Shown: one piece after another, positions 35,624-44,971 of the stretch
Position numbering within the stretch: position 1 is the stretch's first letter
Layout: the number at the start of each line of letters is the position of its first letter
Assembly (NCBI RefSeq): GCF_028554725.1
Contig: NC_071668.1
Coordinates: 60,668,232 to 60,732,231 of the forward strand
Direction: 5' to 3'
From: Zeugodacus cucurbitae
Taxonomy: Eukaryota; Arthropoda; Insecta; Diptera; Tephritidae
DNA length: 64,000 nucleotides
Translations under genes and position numbers: made by a program
Notes under the pieces: model-generated
Database searches by the model: none
The model's input: only the letters and a program-made list of their open reading frames with translations
Told to the model about the DNA's origin: nothing

Positions 35624-38600
35624 ATGGACGTACAAGATATTTTGAGTTTGACAGTGGTAGCTCTGAAGAACAAATTGAGGGAAGTTGGACTGAGTGTTCA
35701 AGGCAGGAAATGTGAATTAAGAGATAGGTTGCTCTTATATTTCGGACATGTGTTGGAGGATGAAGATGAAAGTGAAAGTGAAACACGTTCAGTGACAATG
35801 GTAGAGGCACCAACCTCTCACCAAGACAATGTAGTGTTTAATCCGCAGTTCACACTGAGGGATGTGGAAGGGAGTATTTCATTGTTTAGTGGTACGGATG
35901 AGCTAGGTGTTGATAAATGGTTAGAAGAATTTGAGGATAACGCGGTAACTTTAAATTGGAACAGTTTACAACGATTTGTGTTTGCAAAACAACTTCTTAG
36001 AGGGGCTGCTAAATTGTATGTACGTAGCCAGACGGGAATCAATAGTTTCAATTCGCTAAAATCGGCGTTGAGAAGTGAGTTCGGTGTAAAACCAACATCA
36101 CTAGATATTCATCGCATGTTACAAAATCGTCGTAAGAAAAATAACGAAAGTCTTCGTGAATACTTGTACAATTTGATGGAAATTGCCAAGCCAGTTGGTT
36201 TAGATGACGAAAGTCTCATTTTGTACTTTATTGGAGGAATTCCTGATTCAAAATTAAATAAAACAGTTTTATATCAAGCACGAACAATACAAGAGCTCAA
36301 AGAGCAGTTAAGAGTATATGAGAGGGTACATGATTCTCGACAGCCTTCAAGCAAGGAGAAGTCATGGCATGGGGTGGCAACACCGGTAGAACCAAGGGTT
36401 CAAAGGAAGTGTTTCAAGTGTGGAAGTGAATCTCATTTGGCCAATGGTTGTGATAAGAATGAGAGGGTACATGATTCTCGACAGCCTTCAAGCAAGGAGA
36501 AGTCATGGCATGGGGTGGCAACACCGGTGGAACCAAGGGTTCAAAGGAAGTGTTTCAAGTGTGGAAGTGAATCTCATTTGGCCAATGGTTGTGATAAGAT
36601 TAGGCAGATCAAATGTTTCAAGTGTGGACAGATGGGCCATCGTAAAATTGAATGCGATCGTAGAAACGACGTGCATGTTAATACAGAATCAAAACGCAAT
36701 AGCGCTTTGACTGTCTGGAAGACAAGTGGCATCTTCAAACCAATGAAGATGGGTAATTTAGTGATCAGTGCTTTAATTGATACGGGTGCTGACGTGAGTT
36801 TAATGAGGTATGATATGTTTAAGCGTACAGGAATTTCGAAGCTTAGCGATAATCGTTCGATCCTGGGAGGCATTAAAGGCAGTGAAGTAAGTACACTAGG
36901 TACTTTTGAAATAAATATCGAAGTGGATGGGATTAATTTCACAGTGACTTTTCACGTTACTGGGCTGAATGACTTGCCATATGAAGTAATTCTGGGAAAT
37001 GATATTTTAAAAAACGTAAATATTTTTTTTAGCGAAAAGGGCGCTAAGTTCGGCAGGAAAAGTCTCGAAAGTTTAAATGATAAAGAGAATTTAGGGATAA
37101 GACAAATTTGTCAAAGTAAAGACGGAAAAGATTTTGAATTGTTAAAGGAAAAGGAAGAAGAAAACAACGCAGGTGGTAGTAATTTGGCTTTAACTGAATT
37201 TGCTGCACTTTGCGTAGCAATGGAAGAGAAAGATAGCAACTCGATAATAGACCTTGATTTAGGACATTTGAAAATTGAGCAAGCAGATACAGTTTTAAAG
37301 ATGGTGCACAGTTTTAAACCAGTAAAGCAGACACAGTCACCAGTACAAATGAAGATTTTGATAACAGATGACATTCCTGTTTACCAAACGCCAAGACGAG
37401 TTTCATGCGTTGATCAGAAGATAATCGATAATCAAATAGATAATTGGTTGAACGAAGGTATAATTCGACAAAGCAATTCTGAGTATGCTTCACCAGTTGT
37501 TTTGGTTTCAAAAAAAGACGGTACGAAACGACTCTGCTGTGACTTTAGAAAAATAAACGAGAAGATTATACGTGACAATTTTCCAATGGTACTTATAGAC
37601 GACGTTTTGGAAAAGTTGCAAGGGGCTAGTGTGTTCACTACGCTGGATCTTGCAAACGGTTTTTTTCATGTTCCCGTGGATGAAGGATCAAAACGATACA
37701 CATCTTTTGTAACATACGGAGGGCAATATGAGTTTAACTTCGTCCCATTTGGACTTTCTAATTCACCAGCCATATTTTGTCGATACATTTCATCAATATT
37801 CCGTGATTTGATACAGCAAGGTATTGTAGTTATTTATATGGATGACATTATCATACCCGGACAGACCATTGAGGAAAGCATTGAAAAATTAAGAACTGTT
37901 TTAACAAGGGCAGCAACATACGGACTGCGTATTAAATGGACCAAGTGTTTTTTCTTAAAAAAGAAAATCGAATTTTTAGGATATGTAATCGAGAACGGTA
38001 GTATCAGGCCCTCTGAAGGGAAGGTAAAGGCCGTGCAACAGTTTCCTTTGCCGCGAGATAAAAAGGGACTGCAACGGTATTTAGGATTAACATCTTATTT
38101 TAGAAGATTCATTGAGGGATATGCATCGATAGCGAAGCCACTAAGCGACATGTTAAGAAAGGATGCGAAATATCATATAGGAGAGCAGCAACTGTTAGCG
38201 TTTCAACAATTAAAATTAGCTTTAATGAAAGCTCCGGTATTACAGATTTACGATCCAAAGGCTCAAACGGAGATACACACAGATGCTTCAATGTATGGAT
38301 ATGGTGCCGTGTTACTGCAGAAAAACTCGGATGATCAGCAGTTTCATCCTGTACAGTTCATGAGTAAGAAAACTACTCCAGCAGAGGAGAAATACAACTC
38401 CTATGAACTCGAAGTGTTAGCAATTATTCAGGCATTAAAGAAATGGCGTGTGTATGTGCTAGGTCAGAAATTCCGAATTGTAACCGACTGCAATGCATTT
38501 ACGATGACTATTAAAAAACGTGACGTACCATTACGAGTAGCTCGTTGGGCTATGTACTTACAAGACTTCGACTATGTCATCGAACATAGGAAAAATTCAA

Positions 38601-39922
38601 GAATGCGACATGTTGATGCTTTAAGTCGTGTGGCATGCATGATAATTGAAGATTCGGTCGCGCATCGCTTAAGGGAAGCTCAAAAATCTGATGAGTGGAT
38701 CAGGGCGATTATTCAAGTCTTAGGAAAATGTGAATACGAAGATTTCTTTATGCGAAACGGGTTAGTATATAAAGACCACGTTAACGAGTTGGTGGTAGTA
38801 CCAGAAGCAATGGAAGATGAAATAATCAGCATTGCACACCGGCAAGGGCATTTATCCGCTAAAAAAACGCAAGAGTATTTAGAGAAATCGTTTTATATTC
38901 CAAAAATTTCGACAAAAGTAGGTAAAGTTGTAAAAAATTGCGTTGAATGCATCATCATTAACACAAAGGCAGGCAAAAAAGAAGGTTTCCTCTCACCGAT
39001 AGACAAAGAAGATAGACCATTACAAACTTATCATATAGATCATGTAGGACCACTAGAGGTTACTAATAAAAAATATCAACATTTATTAGTAGTAGTAGAT
39101 GCTTTTTCAAAATTTGTGTGGCTTTATCCCACTAAAAGCACGGACGCGAATTCCGTAGTTGATAGATTAACAAAACAATCGGCAGTTTTCGGTAATCCTA
39201 AGAGAATAGTAACGGACAGAGGATCTGCTTTCACGTCGAACATTTTCCATAATTATTGTACAGAACAAAACATACAACATTTGACTATTTCCACAGGCGT
39301 TCCTCGGGGAAATGGTCAAGTGGAACGGATGCACCGTATATTGGTTCCAATGTTAGCTAAACTATGTCATGATAATCCTGCTTGTTGGTATAAATATGTT
39401 GAAAAAGTTCAAAGAATCATTAATAATACACCTCCAAGAAGTACTAAGTTATCGCCATTCAAAATACTTACTGGTTTGGAAATGAGGCAATGTGAAGACA
39501 TAGAAATTAAAAGTTTACTTGAAGATTGCATAATGAAAGAATTAGGCGACGAACGCGATAACATTCGAAAACTAGCTCAAGAAAATATTTGTAAGATACA
39601 AGAAGAAAACAAACAAACATTTAATTCAAAGCGTAAAGCAGAAGTCATATATAAGGTAGGCGACTTAGTAGCTATAAAACGGACACAATATGGACCAAAT
39701 TTAAAATTAAAACAAAAATATTTCGGACCGTACGAGGTAAAAGTGGTAAAGCCTCACGGCAGGTATGAAGTTCAAAAGGTGGGCGAAAACGAAGGGCCAC
39801 GAAACACTGTTACGGTAGCAGAATACATGAAGTCATTCGGGGCGAATGACGGTGCAGGACGGCCGATTGTGGGAGTGGAACCTGTGGGTAAAAGGTCCAC
39901 ACGTAGTGGCTGTTACTTTTAA
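35624..39922 (+). CDS. Gag-Pol polyprotein of element 1
   Basis: A single frame of 1432 residues starting at ATG. In order: a SAP-like helix-extended-helix at about 5-42. Then a Gag capsid-like region, followed by three CX2CX4HX4C zinc knuckles at 263-276, 310-323 and 331-344, the first two being a duplication. Then aspartic protease with DTGA at 386-389, and reverse transcriptase with motif A LDLANGF (Asp 675) and YMDD at 738-741. RNase H has HTDAS (Asp 887). Integrase has an HHCC finger (His 1072, Cys 1106 and 1109) and a catalytic triad Asp 1139, Asp 1198, Glu 1234 (35 residues between the last two). A GPY motif lies at 1368-1370. The last 18 residues are encoded by the 3' LTR. Gag and Pol share one frame, so no frameshift separates them. 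All catalytic residues are present. Acts in cytoplasmic particles, with the integrase acting in the nucleus (family knowledge). Confidence 0.95.
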   Translation: MDVQDILSLTVVALKNKLREVGLSVQGRKCELRDRLLLYFGHVLEDEDESESETRSVTMVEAPTSHQDNVVFNPQFTLRDVEGSISLFSGTDELGVDKWLEEFEDNAVTLNWNSLQRFVFAKQLLRGAAKLYVRSQTGINSFNSLKSALRSEFGVKPTSLDIHRMLQNRRKKNNESLREYLYNLMEIAKPVGLDDESLILYFIGGIPDSKLNKTVLYQARTIQELKEQLRVYERVHDSRQPSSKEKSWHGVATPVEPRVQRKCFKCGSESHLANGCDKNERVHDSRQPSSKEKSWHGVATPVEPRVQRKCFKCGSESHLANGCDKIRQIKCFKCGQMGHRKIECDRRNDVHVNTESKRNSALTVWKTSGIFKPMKMGNLVISALIDTGADVSLMRYDMFKRTGISKLSDNRSILGGIKGSEVSTLGTFEINIEVDGINFTVTFHVTGLNDLPYEVILGNDILKNVNIFFSEKGAKFGRKSLESLNDKENLGIRQICQSKDGKDFELLKEKEEENNAGGSNLALTEFAALCVAMEEKDSNSIIDLDLGHLKIEQADTVLKMVHSFKPVKQTQSPVQMKILITDDIPVYQTPRRVSCVDQKIIDNQIDNWLNEGIIRQSNSEYASPVVLVSKKDGTKRLCCDFRKINEKIIRDNFPMVLIDDVLEKLQGASVFTTLDLANGFFHVPVDEGSKRYTSFVTYGGQYEFNFVPFGLSNSPAIFCRYISSIFRDLIQQGIVVIYMDDIIIPGQTIEESIEKLRTVLTRAATYGLRIKWTKCFFLKKKIEFLGYVIENGSIRPSEGKVKAVQQFPLPRDKKGLQRYLGLTSYFRRFIEGYASIAKPLSDMLRKDAKYHIGEQQLLAFQQLKLALMKAPVLQIYDPKAQTEIHTDASMYGYGAVLLQKNSDDQQFHPVQFMSKKTTPAEEKYNSYELEVLAIIQALKKWRVYVLGQKFRIVTDCNAFTMTIKKRDVPLRVARWAMYLQDFDYVIEHRKNSRMRHVDALSRVACMIIEDSVAHRLREAQKSDEWIRAIIQVLGKCEYEDFFMRNGLVYKDHVNELVVVPEAMEDEIISIAHRQGHLSAKKTQEYLEKSFYIPKISTKVGKVVKNCVECIIINTKAGKKEGFLSPIDKEDRPLQTYHIDHVGPLEVTNKKYQHLLVVVDAFSKFVWLYPTKSTDANSVVDRLTKQSAVFGNPKRIVTDRGSAFTSNIFHNYCTEQNIQHLTISTGVPRGNGQVERMHRILVPMLAKLCHDNPACWYKYVEKVQRIINNTPPRSTKLSPFKILTGLEMRQCEDIEIKSLLEDCIMKELGDERDNIRKLAQENICKIQEENKQTFNSKRKAEVIYKVGDLVAIKRTQYGPNLKLKQKYFGPYEVKVVKPHGRYEVQKVGENEGPRNTVTVAEYMKSFGANDGAGRPIVGVEPVGKRSTRSGCYF
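36317..36598 (+). repeat. In-frame 141 bp tandem duplication in gag
   Basis: Two 141 bp units (47 codons each) differ at a single synonymous base (GTA/GTG, in the T-P-V-E-P stretch). Each encodes ERVHDSRQPSSKEKSW through a complete zinc knuckle, CFKCGSESHLANGC. The effect is to give the nucleocapsid part three knuckles instead of the two it would have without the duplication. Confidence 0.95.
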
Positions 39923-40248
39923 TTACAACCCTGCAAAGTTTAACGAAGACACAACGACACATACGACCATTTTTAATAAAATAAGTATAGTTGACGAGTA
40001 GAGTGAGTCGAGTGAAGACAGCGGCATCAACCGCTAGCACGATAGTGAAGACAGCGGCATCAACCGCTATGACGATAGTGAAGACAGCGGCATCAACTGC
40101 TTGTACGATATAATAATCAACAAATAGTGTGGTAATTATTATTGGATATAAATGAACTTTAATCTACATGTAACTAAAAATAAACGTGTAATCTACAATA
40201 ATGTGTGTAATGAATTTAAATAAATATAAATCAAACGCATAATCTACA
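39868..40248 (+). repeat. 3' LTR of element 1
   Basis: 381 bp, identical by eye to 34337-34717. The Gag-Pol stop codon (39920-39922) lies 55 bp inside it. No clear polypurine tract precedes it: the bases before the LTR are 'gcaggacggccgat'. That is atypical for the family, and the plus-strand primer may therefore lie elsewhere. Confidence 0.95.
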
Positions 40249-41742
40249 TATATATTTTTCATGTTTACCTAAAAAGATTTAATTCTTTTAGACACTTCAA
40301 GAATTTTTGCGTATTTCCTGCCTTCAGAGTATGGTCCCATATCCAGCAGACAGGCCATTCACGTTAATTGTCTGCGTCATATCTCACATAGGCATTTGGC
40401 AACCGCCAAATTTCAATCACCAGTCACCCTCTTTGACAGCCATAGAGCATTTGCTCAAATAGTGTAGGATTGTAGTAAACTATATTTAGTCTGACAGGCG
40501 TTGCAACACGGCGTCACCTATTAGTTTGGTGTGAACTTTTCAACGTGTTTCAAATGCGTTATGAAATTTTTCTTCCACTGTCGGAATTTTACCATTATTC
40601 GACTGAGGTTTAAAATACACTAGCCTACAAAAACACGAATCAAACAAGCAGTAATGGATTGTGAATTTTTCTTATAAAAACTGGCAAGTTTAAGTGGATT
40701 AAATTTGGCCCAACACTGTGGAAGTGTGCAAAAAAAAGCGCGTTCGTACTTTTTGTTGTAGCACTACACTTCAGATTTGGTTCTACTTCAACCAGCAATT
40801 TTTAAGACCACTTGATTGACTCACGTACATCTGAAGCAATATTGAGGCACGCATCGAACTTTAATATTGCTTGATAGAAATGTTGCAATGCGGCTTAGCA
40901 TAAAAACGTGAAAATACACTAAAGTGTGAGGACTGGGCTTGGTATCAGTAAATTATTATTTTAAAAGTTAGAACTTCATCTTGCCTTGGTAATTTTTATA
41001 TTCCAAAACATCATTCCAAATTATTCCGAATTGCTGAGTTTGCTGAGGTTTAAAATTATAAAATTTTCTAAAAATTGTACAACTTTTTATTTGCATACTG
41101 GCAACCCTAAAAAATTAAAAAGAAATTAAGGCAACGTCTTGATTTAAATTAGAAAACTTGTTGGGCAATTGTGGTCATTGCAATGCGAGTAGTAGTCATT
41201 GCTGTCTTGCACTTCTTAAGAACTTTGAGTTAGGTGTTTTACACTCAGCGCTTTCGCAGAAAACTGTTCAAATGGCAGAAATATAAAATAATTATTTACA
41301 TATTTGTTTTAAACCGAAATGCAACAAGGGAATAGAAAATATAATGTTAAAAGTTTTATTCATAACTATTTTTTCCTTAGTAAGTGCATTTTTAGCTCAT
41401 GTGGCTTTGTAACGCTTTTAATCATAACAAATTACATAAAAATAATGAACACAACTTTTTGATATAGTGATTTAGATATTTCAGTAAGTTGAACAGTTTT
41501 GCCTTTGATACTACTTTGAAGGTTAGTGGTGTCAGTTAATTTTTCCTATAACAACGGCTAGATATTTTTATTTCCAACCAGTTTATTGGCTTTTGAAAAC
41601 CCTTTTTATATCTTCATAATAAAGCTAAATTATTGGCCATAACAATTAATTTTTAAGCATTTTATATCTTCACGAATTCCACATATCCTATAAAACAGGC
41701 TTTCCAAAATTTTTGTCTAATTTAAAATATCAATTATTATTA
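40249..41742. other. Spacer, no gene recognised
   Basis: A stretch near 40688-40733 ('aagtttaagtggattaaatt', 'cccaacactgtgga') resembles the complement of 55997-56033 inside a candidate small ORF. It may be a decayed copy of that sequence. Otherwise AT-rich with no domains. Confidence 0.45.
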
Positions 41743-41746
41743 TTAA

Positions 41747-41905
41747 CCCTTCTGCTATGTTTGGGTCAATTTGACCCAATTTTCAGTAAAACTCGTCGAA
41801 ATTCATGTGTTAGTCTAGTCGTATTGTATTGATTCTTCTTATATTTGTTAACTGCAGTAAAAGGAATAGATAAATATGAAAATTAAAATAATATCTGTTT
41901 TTTTT
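41747..41905 (+). mobile_element. Truncated piggyBac end, same family as 21923-22571
   Basis: TTAA (41743-41746) followed by CCCTTCTGCTATGTT and TGGGTCAATTTGACCCA, then about 120 bases matching, in opposite orientation, the right part of the element at 21923-22571 (through 'aactgcagtaaaaggaatag' and 'aaaataatatctg'). The match stops at a T run near 41905 and the second end is not found, so the copy is truncated where the inverted-repeat arm begins. Confidence 0.85.
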
Positions 41906-41907
41906 TT

Positions 41908-42008
41908 GTATTGGTGCACAATATTTTTGGTTAACCTGTCTCGAGCTAACAAAAATAGATTTGATGGTTTTCCCACACGTGAGCATGCAACATATAATTG
42001 CCCATGGG
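41908..42008 (+). repeat. Left arm of a 100 bp inverted repeat
   Basis: 'ttggtgcacaatatttttgg' to 'aattgcccatggg' is repeated almost perfectly, on the opposite strand, at 44187-44289. The arms enclose about 2.2 kb containing Helitron-like, hAT and DR2 sequence. Both arms read ...REHATYNCPW in one frame, which I do not recognise as a family. Confidence 0.85.
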
Positions 42009-42296
42009 ATATATTAAGATATATTAAGATATATAAAAATCACATGTCACGTTGTTTGTTTTCGATGGACTCCTAAACTACTGAACCGATTTTAATGAAA
42101 TTTTTAACACTGTGTGCAGTTTGGTCCAACTTGAAAGATAGGATAGTTTATAACTCTCCTTATAGTCGCATTATTTATTTATTGCAAATTATTTGTTTAT
42201 TATTAGCACAGAGCTATCCACCAGTTGGTGGCGCTAATTGCGCTATGTTACAGTAGATGGCTTTACATTTCTTTCTAAATTTTCATGGATTTAGGC

Positions 42297-43282
42297 CAGT
42301 GTTGTCCAATGCAATAGGATGTAGCTTTCACTTGTGTGCGTAAAGCGTTGCTGCAAACTGTGTTGGCAGAAAAGTACACTGAATAAATAATGAGCAATTT
42401 TTTTTTTAATGTTGATGAAAATGATTTAAGTTCAATTTGTACAAATGTTGATCAGTGCGTTTTCCATTACTTTGTCCACATTTACCTCAGAATTACACTC
42501 CTTAATTCGAATGAGGTCAGCTATATGTTGATCCGAAAGATTGTTTCTATACTTATTTTGGACAAATTTAAGTGTTGAAAATGAAACTTCACAGCTATAT
42601 GTGGATCCAAACATGGAATATAATTTAAAAATTTGTGTTTTATGTTATAATATTTTGTTTCATATATTTTCTTCCAAAAATTAATCAATGATTCAATAGC
42701 CAATGATAAATCACTCCGCATCTTTAGTAATTCTTCTTGAACCTCAGGGTCTTGGTTATGAAGAGTGCAATATAAGGGATTATTATGAATCGAAATAATT
42801 TAAATAGTATTCTGCTTTATTTTGTAAAAGCAGACTTGATCGTTCGGTACCTAAAATTAAATCATACTGATTGTGGGAGGATTCATAATGTCTACATAAT
42901 GCATAACGTGTAAGATGTGCAATCACTTTATTACAAATGAGGCAATGAGCTTCTCCCTCCATATTTTCAACAAAACAAAATTTGTCACCCGTTCAATTTT
43001 AAACATTTTTATAAATTACGCAAGGGGGTATTTTCTGGCAGTGTAAAAAATTAAACTTGCGCATACGTGCTAGCTCACAGAATTCTGAAACGCAACTGAA
43101 ATAAGTAGCTTCGCCATACGCTGCTGCCGAACCAAGCTATTCGTATATTATACGAGCAGTTTACTGGCTCTTTCGTTTTTTCTGAAGCTGGCAGAAGAGT
43201 ATACGTGTGAGTATACGTGTTTGACATCGCAGCAGCTAGCCTATGCCCCGGGCATAGGAAAAATGCATTTTGGCCGACACTG
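42297..43282 (-). mobile_element. hAT-superfamily deletion derivative with perfect 8 bp TSD
   Basis: A 986 bp element flanked by 'atttaggc' at 42289-42296 and again at 43283-43290, an exact 8 bp target duplication as hAT elements make. Ends are imperfect inverted repeats starting CAGTG: 'cagtgttgtccaatgca' on the left and, on the opposite strand, 'cagtgtcggccaaaatgca' on the right. It encodes only the outer parts of a transposase (separate entry), so it is non-autonomous. It sits inside the Helitron-like sequence. Confidence 0.93.
42432..42986 (-). pseudogene. Deleted hAT transposase (BED finger joined to C-terminal dimer domain)
   Basis: Reading the minus strand from 42986: a BED-type zinc finger (CFVENMEGEAHCLICNK, then LCRHYESSH) is followed within about 30 codons by DPEVQEELLKMRSDLSLAIE and, after a frame change, MFGSTYSCEVSFSTLKFVQN with NNLSDQHIADLIRI. 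The last block is the hAT C-terminal dimerisation region. The combination is typical of the GTF2IRD2/ZBED5/EPM2AIP1-like transposase lineage. The RNase H-like catalytic core, several hundred residues in relatives, is missing, and a stop plus frameshift lies around 42615-42665, so no active product is possible. Family placement is from memory of motif order. Confidence 0.85.
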
Positions 43283-43652
43283 ATTTAGGCTGTCATAACA
43301 AAAGCTGCCACTTGCTGAAAACATTAAATGAAAATGCGTTGTTTGAAGTTTATATTATTTGTGGTAAAATTATACGAATCTATGACTTCCAATATTCTAA
43401 ATTTAAGAAAAAATCATATACAATTTGTGAAATAAATAAAGTTATGTACATATGTATGGTCAGACAAATAAGCAATGCTGCCACTCTTTTCCAGTAAATC
43501 TTCCTCGAATTTGGGAGATTTCAGAGGAATTTAGGAAATCGCAGAGTTGATTTCTGCATGTATTTCCTAAATGCAAAAAAAAAAATCATTTATTTGCATT
43601 TAGGTATAGAATTTTGTATGGCCTATATAAAATCTGCTATATAAAATGTGCC

Positions 43653-44141
43653 TAAATAAAATCTTAGCTAAGTATTGTTGCAAACTGAGTAGTTGTTTGC
43701 GTTTCACAGTCAATGCTTAATTTCTATAAAATTTTATTATGATATATGGCAACGTTATGGGCAACATTTGTTTTACAAATGTCATTCATAAAAATATATT
43801 TGAAATATTTAAATTATAACAGACAATACATAAATTTGCGAGGAAAATTATATCAAAAATTGATGAAAACAACAAAAGAACCCCAAATTTCAACACTAGC
43901 GAGTCGGAGCACCTATGGGAACTGAAGGAAAAGTATAAGCTGTTATTGAGTGCAAACGAACGGACACTTGCCCTACGCTACGAAAGATGTCGCTGAAAAT
44001 TCAAAGCAAATTCAAAACAAAAATCAGCTGTTATTTAAGCATTGCTTAAGCCTCCCATTTCCAGTGCTTAAGCATAACCTAAGTATGAACTGTAAAACAC
44101 TATTTTCCTGTTTTATCTTAAGCACAACATAAGTATGGAGT
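43653..44141. repeat. DR2 copy 2 (uninterrupted; holds an empty piggyBac site)
   Basis: Parallels 21472-21922 plus 22572-22590: 'aaataaaatcttagctaag', 'gcgtttcacagtca', 'gattatgatatatggca'-like, 'cagctgttatttaagcattg' and 'ttaagtatgaactgtaaaac'-like blocks in the same order. At 44111-44128 it reads 'ttttatcttaagcacaac' with one TTAA, where copy 1 has the 649 bp piggyBac element. The left terminal repeat is truncated. Confidence 0.8.
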
Positions 44142-44186
44142 AAAATTATAAATAAGATTGTGGGTTAGATTTGGATAATCCATGTT

Positions 44187-44289
44187 TTTCCCATGGGCAA
44201 TTATATGTTGCATGCTCACGTGTGGGAAAACCATCAAATCTATTTGTGTTAGCTCGAGACAGGTTAACCAAAAATATTGTGCACCAATT
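44187..44289 (-). repeat. Right arm of the 100 bp inverted repeat
   Basis: Complement of 41908-42008, from 'cccatgggcaattatatgtt' to 'attgtgcaccaa'. Differences are few (for example 'tttgtgtt' against 'tttttgtt'). Confidence 0.85.
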
Positions 44290-44971
44290 AGTGCTAAGTT
44301 AAATTAAAATGTTTATAATTCAAAAAAATAAATACTACTATTAAAAATTAAGAATTATCTATCCTAAGATTATAAAATTAAATGTTACATGTTATCAACT
44401 AACAATTTTGTAATTAACTTATTTGTTAAAAACTTGAATATAAAATCAAAAATGAACTATTTTATGAAAATTTGTGCGTATTATCAACTCTACGAAAATT
44501 TTCATCAATAATTTTAAAAATTTTGACCTCAAGTTCAAATCTCAATCCCGTGGATTTTTATACCAGATATATACTAAGGTTTCCGTCTTTATTCATAAAT
44601 AATAATTTCACTGTAGTGAATAGTTTACTACAACACAGCAAATCTAAAAGTGAGGAAATGTTCATTCTGAGAATTCTAATGATTCAAACCGATTTATCGT
44701 TTAAGTTCAAAATTTTACAGTTTCATATGTACATACATAGGTATGTATGTGTCATGTTAGCGTGTTGGAGAGCCATCTTCTTTATTTGTTTACACGCTAC
44801 ACAACAAAACAAAGAACGAACTTCGCTAATAATATTTAAATTGATCAGAGACGTTATTCCCTGAATATATTGACATTCCATACAAATAAATGGCCTTCAA
44901 CAGAGTTCAAAATGCGTTTTAACTATTTCAAATAAAAATTGGCCGGGGCGAAGTTCGCCGGGTCAGCTAGT

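Larger units (their letters stand above)
34337..40248 (+). mobile_element. Complete Ty3/gypsy-type LTR retrotransposon (element 1)
   Basis: A 5912 bp element with two 381 bp LTRs that read identically by eye, both TG...CA, flanked by TATATA on both sides (a 4-6 bp target duplication whose length is ambiguous in low-complexity sequence). Order: LTR, primer site, 0.9 kb leader, one continuous Gag-Pol frame, LTR. Pol order is protease, reverse transcriptase, RNase H, integrase, which is the Ty3/gypsy (Metaviridae) arrangement. No env-like frame follows. Identical LTRs and an unbroken 1432-codon frame indicate a very recent insertion that is potentially still active. I cannot place it in a named clade from sequence alone. 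Confidence 0.95.
42010..44970 (+). mobile_element. Helitron-like composite with nested insertions
   Basis: Near 42020-42110 'atataaaaatcacatgtcac', 'gactcctaaactactgaacc' and 'gattttaatgaaattt' parallel the 5' region of the element at 30979. The right end has a hairpin (GGCGA/TCGCC, 44947-44959), seven bases, then CTAG and a host T (44967-44971). Between lie the hAT element, a DR2 copy and the right inverted-repeat arm, so only the outer portions are Helitron-like. The precise 5' end is uncertain (no clear TC start), and the two ends could belong to separate insertions. Confidence 0.45.
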
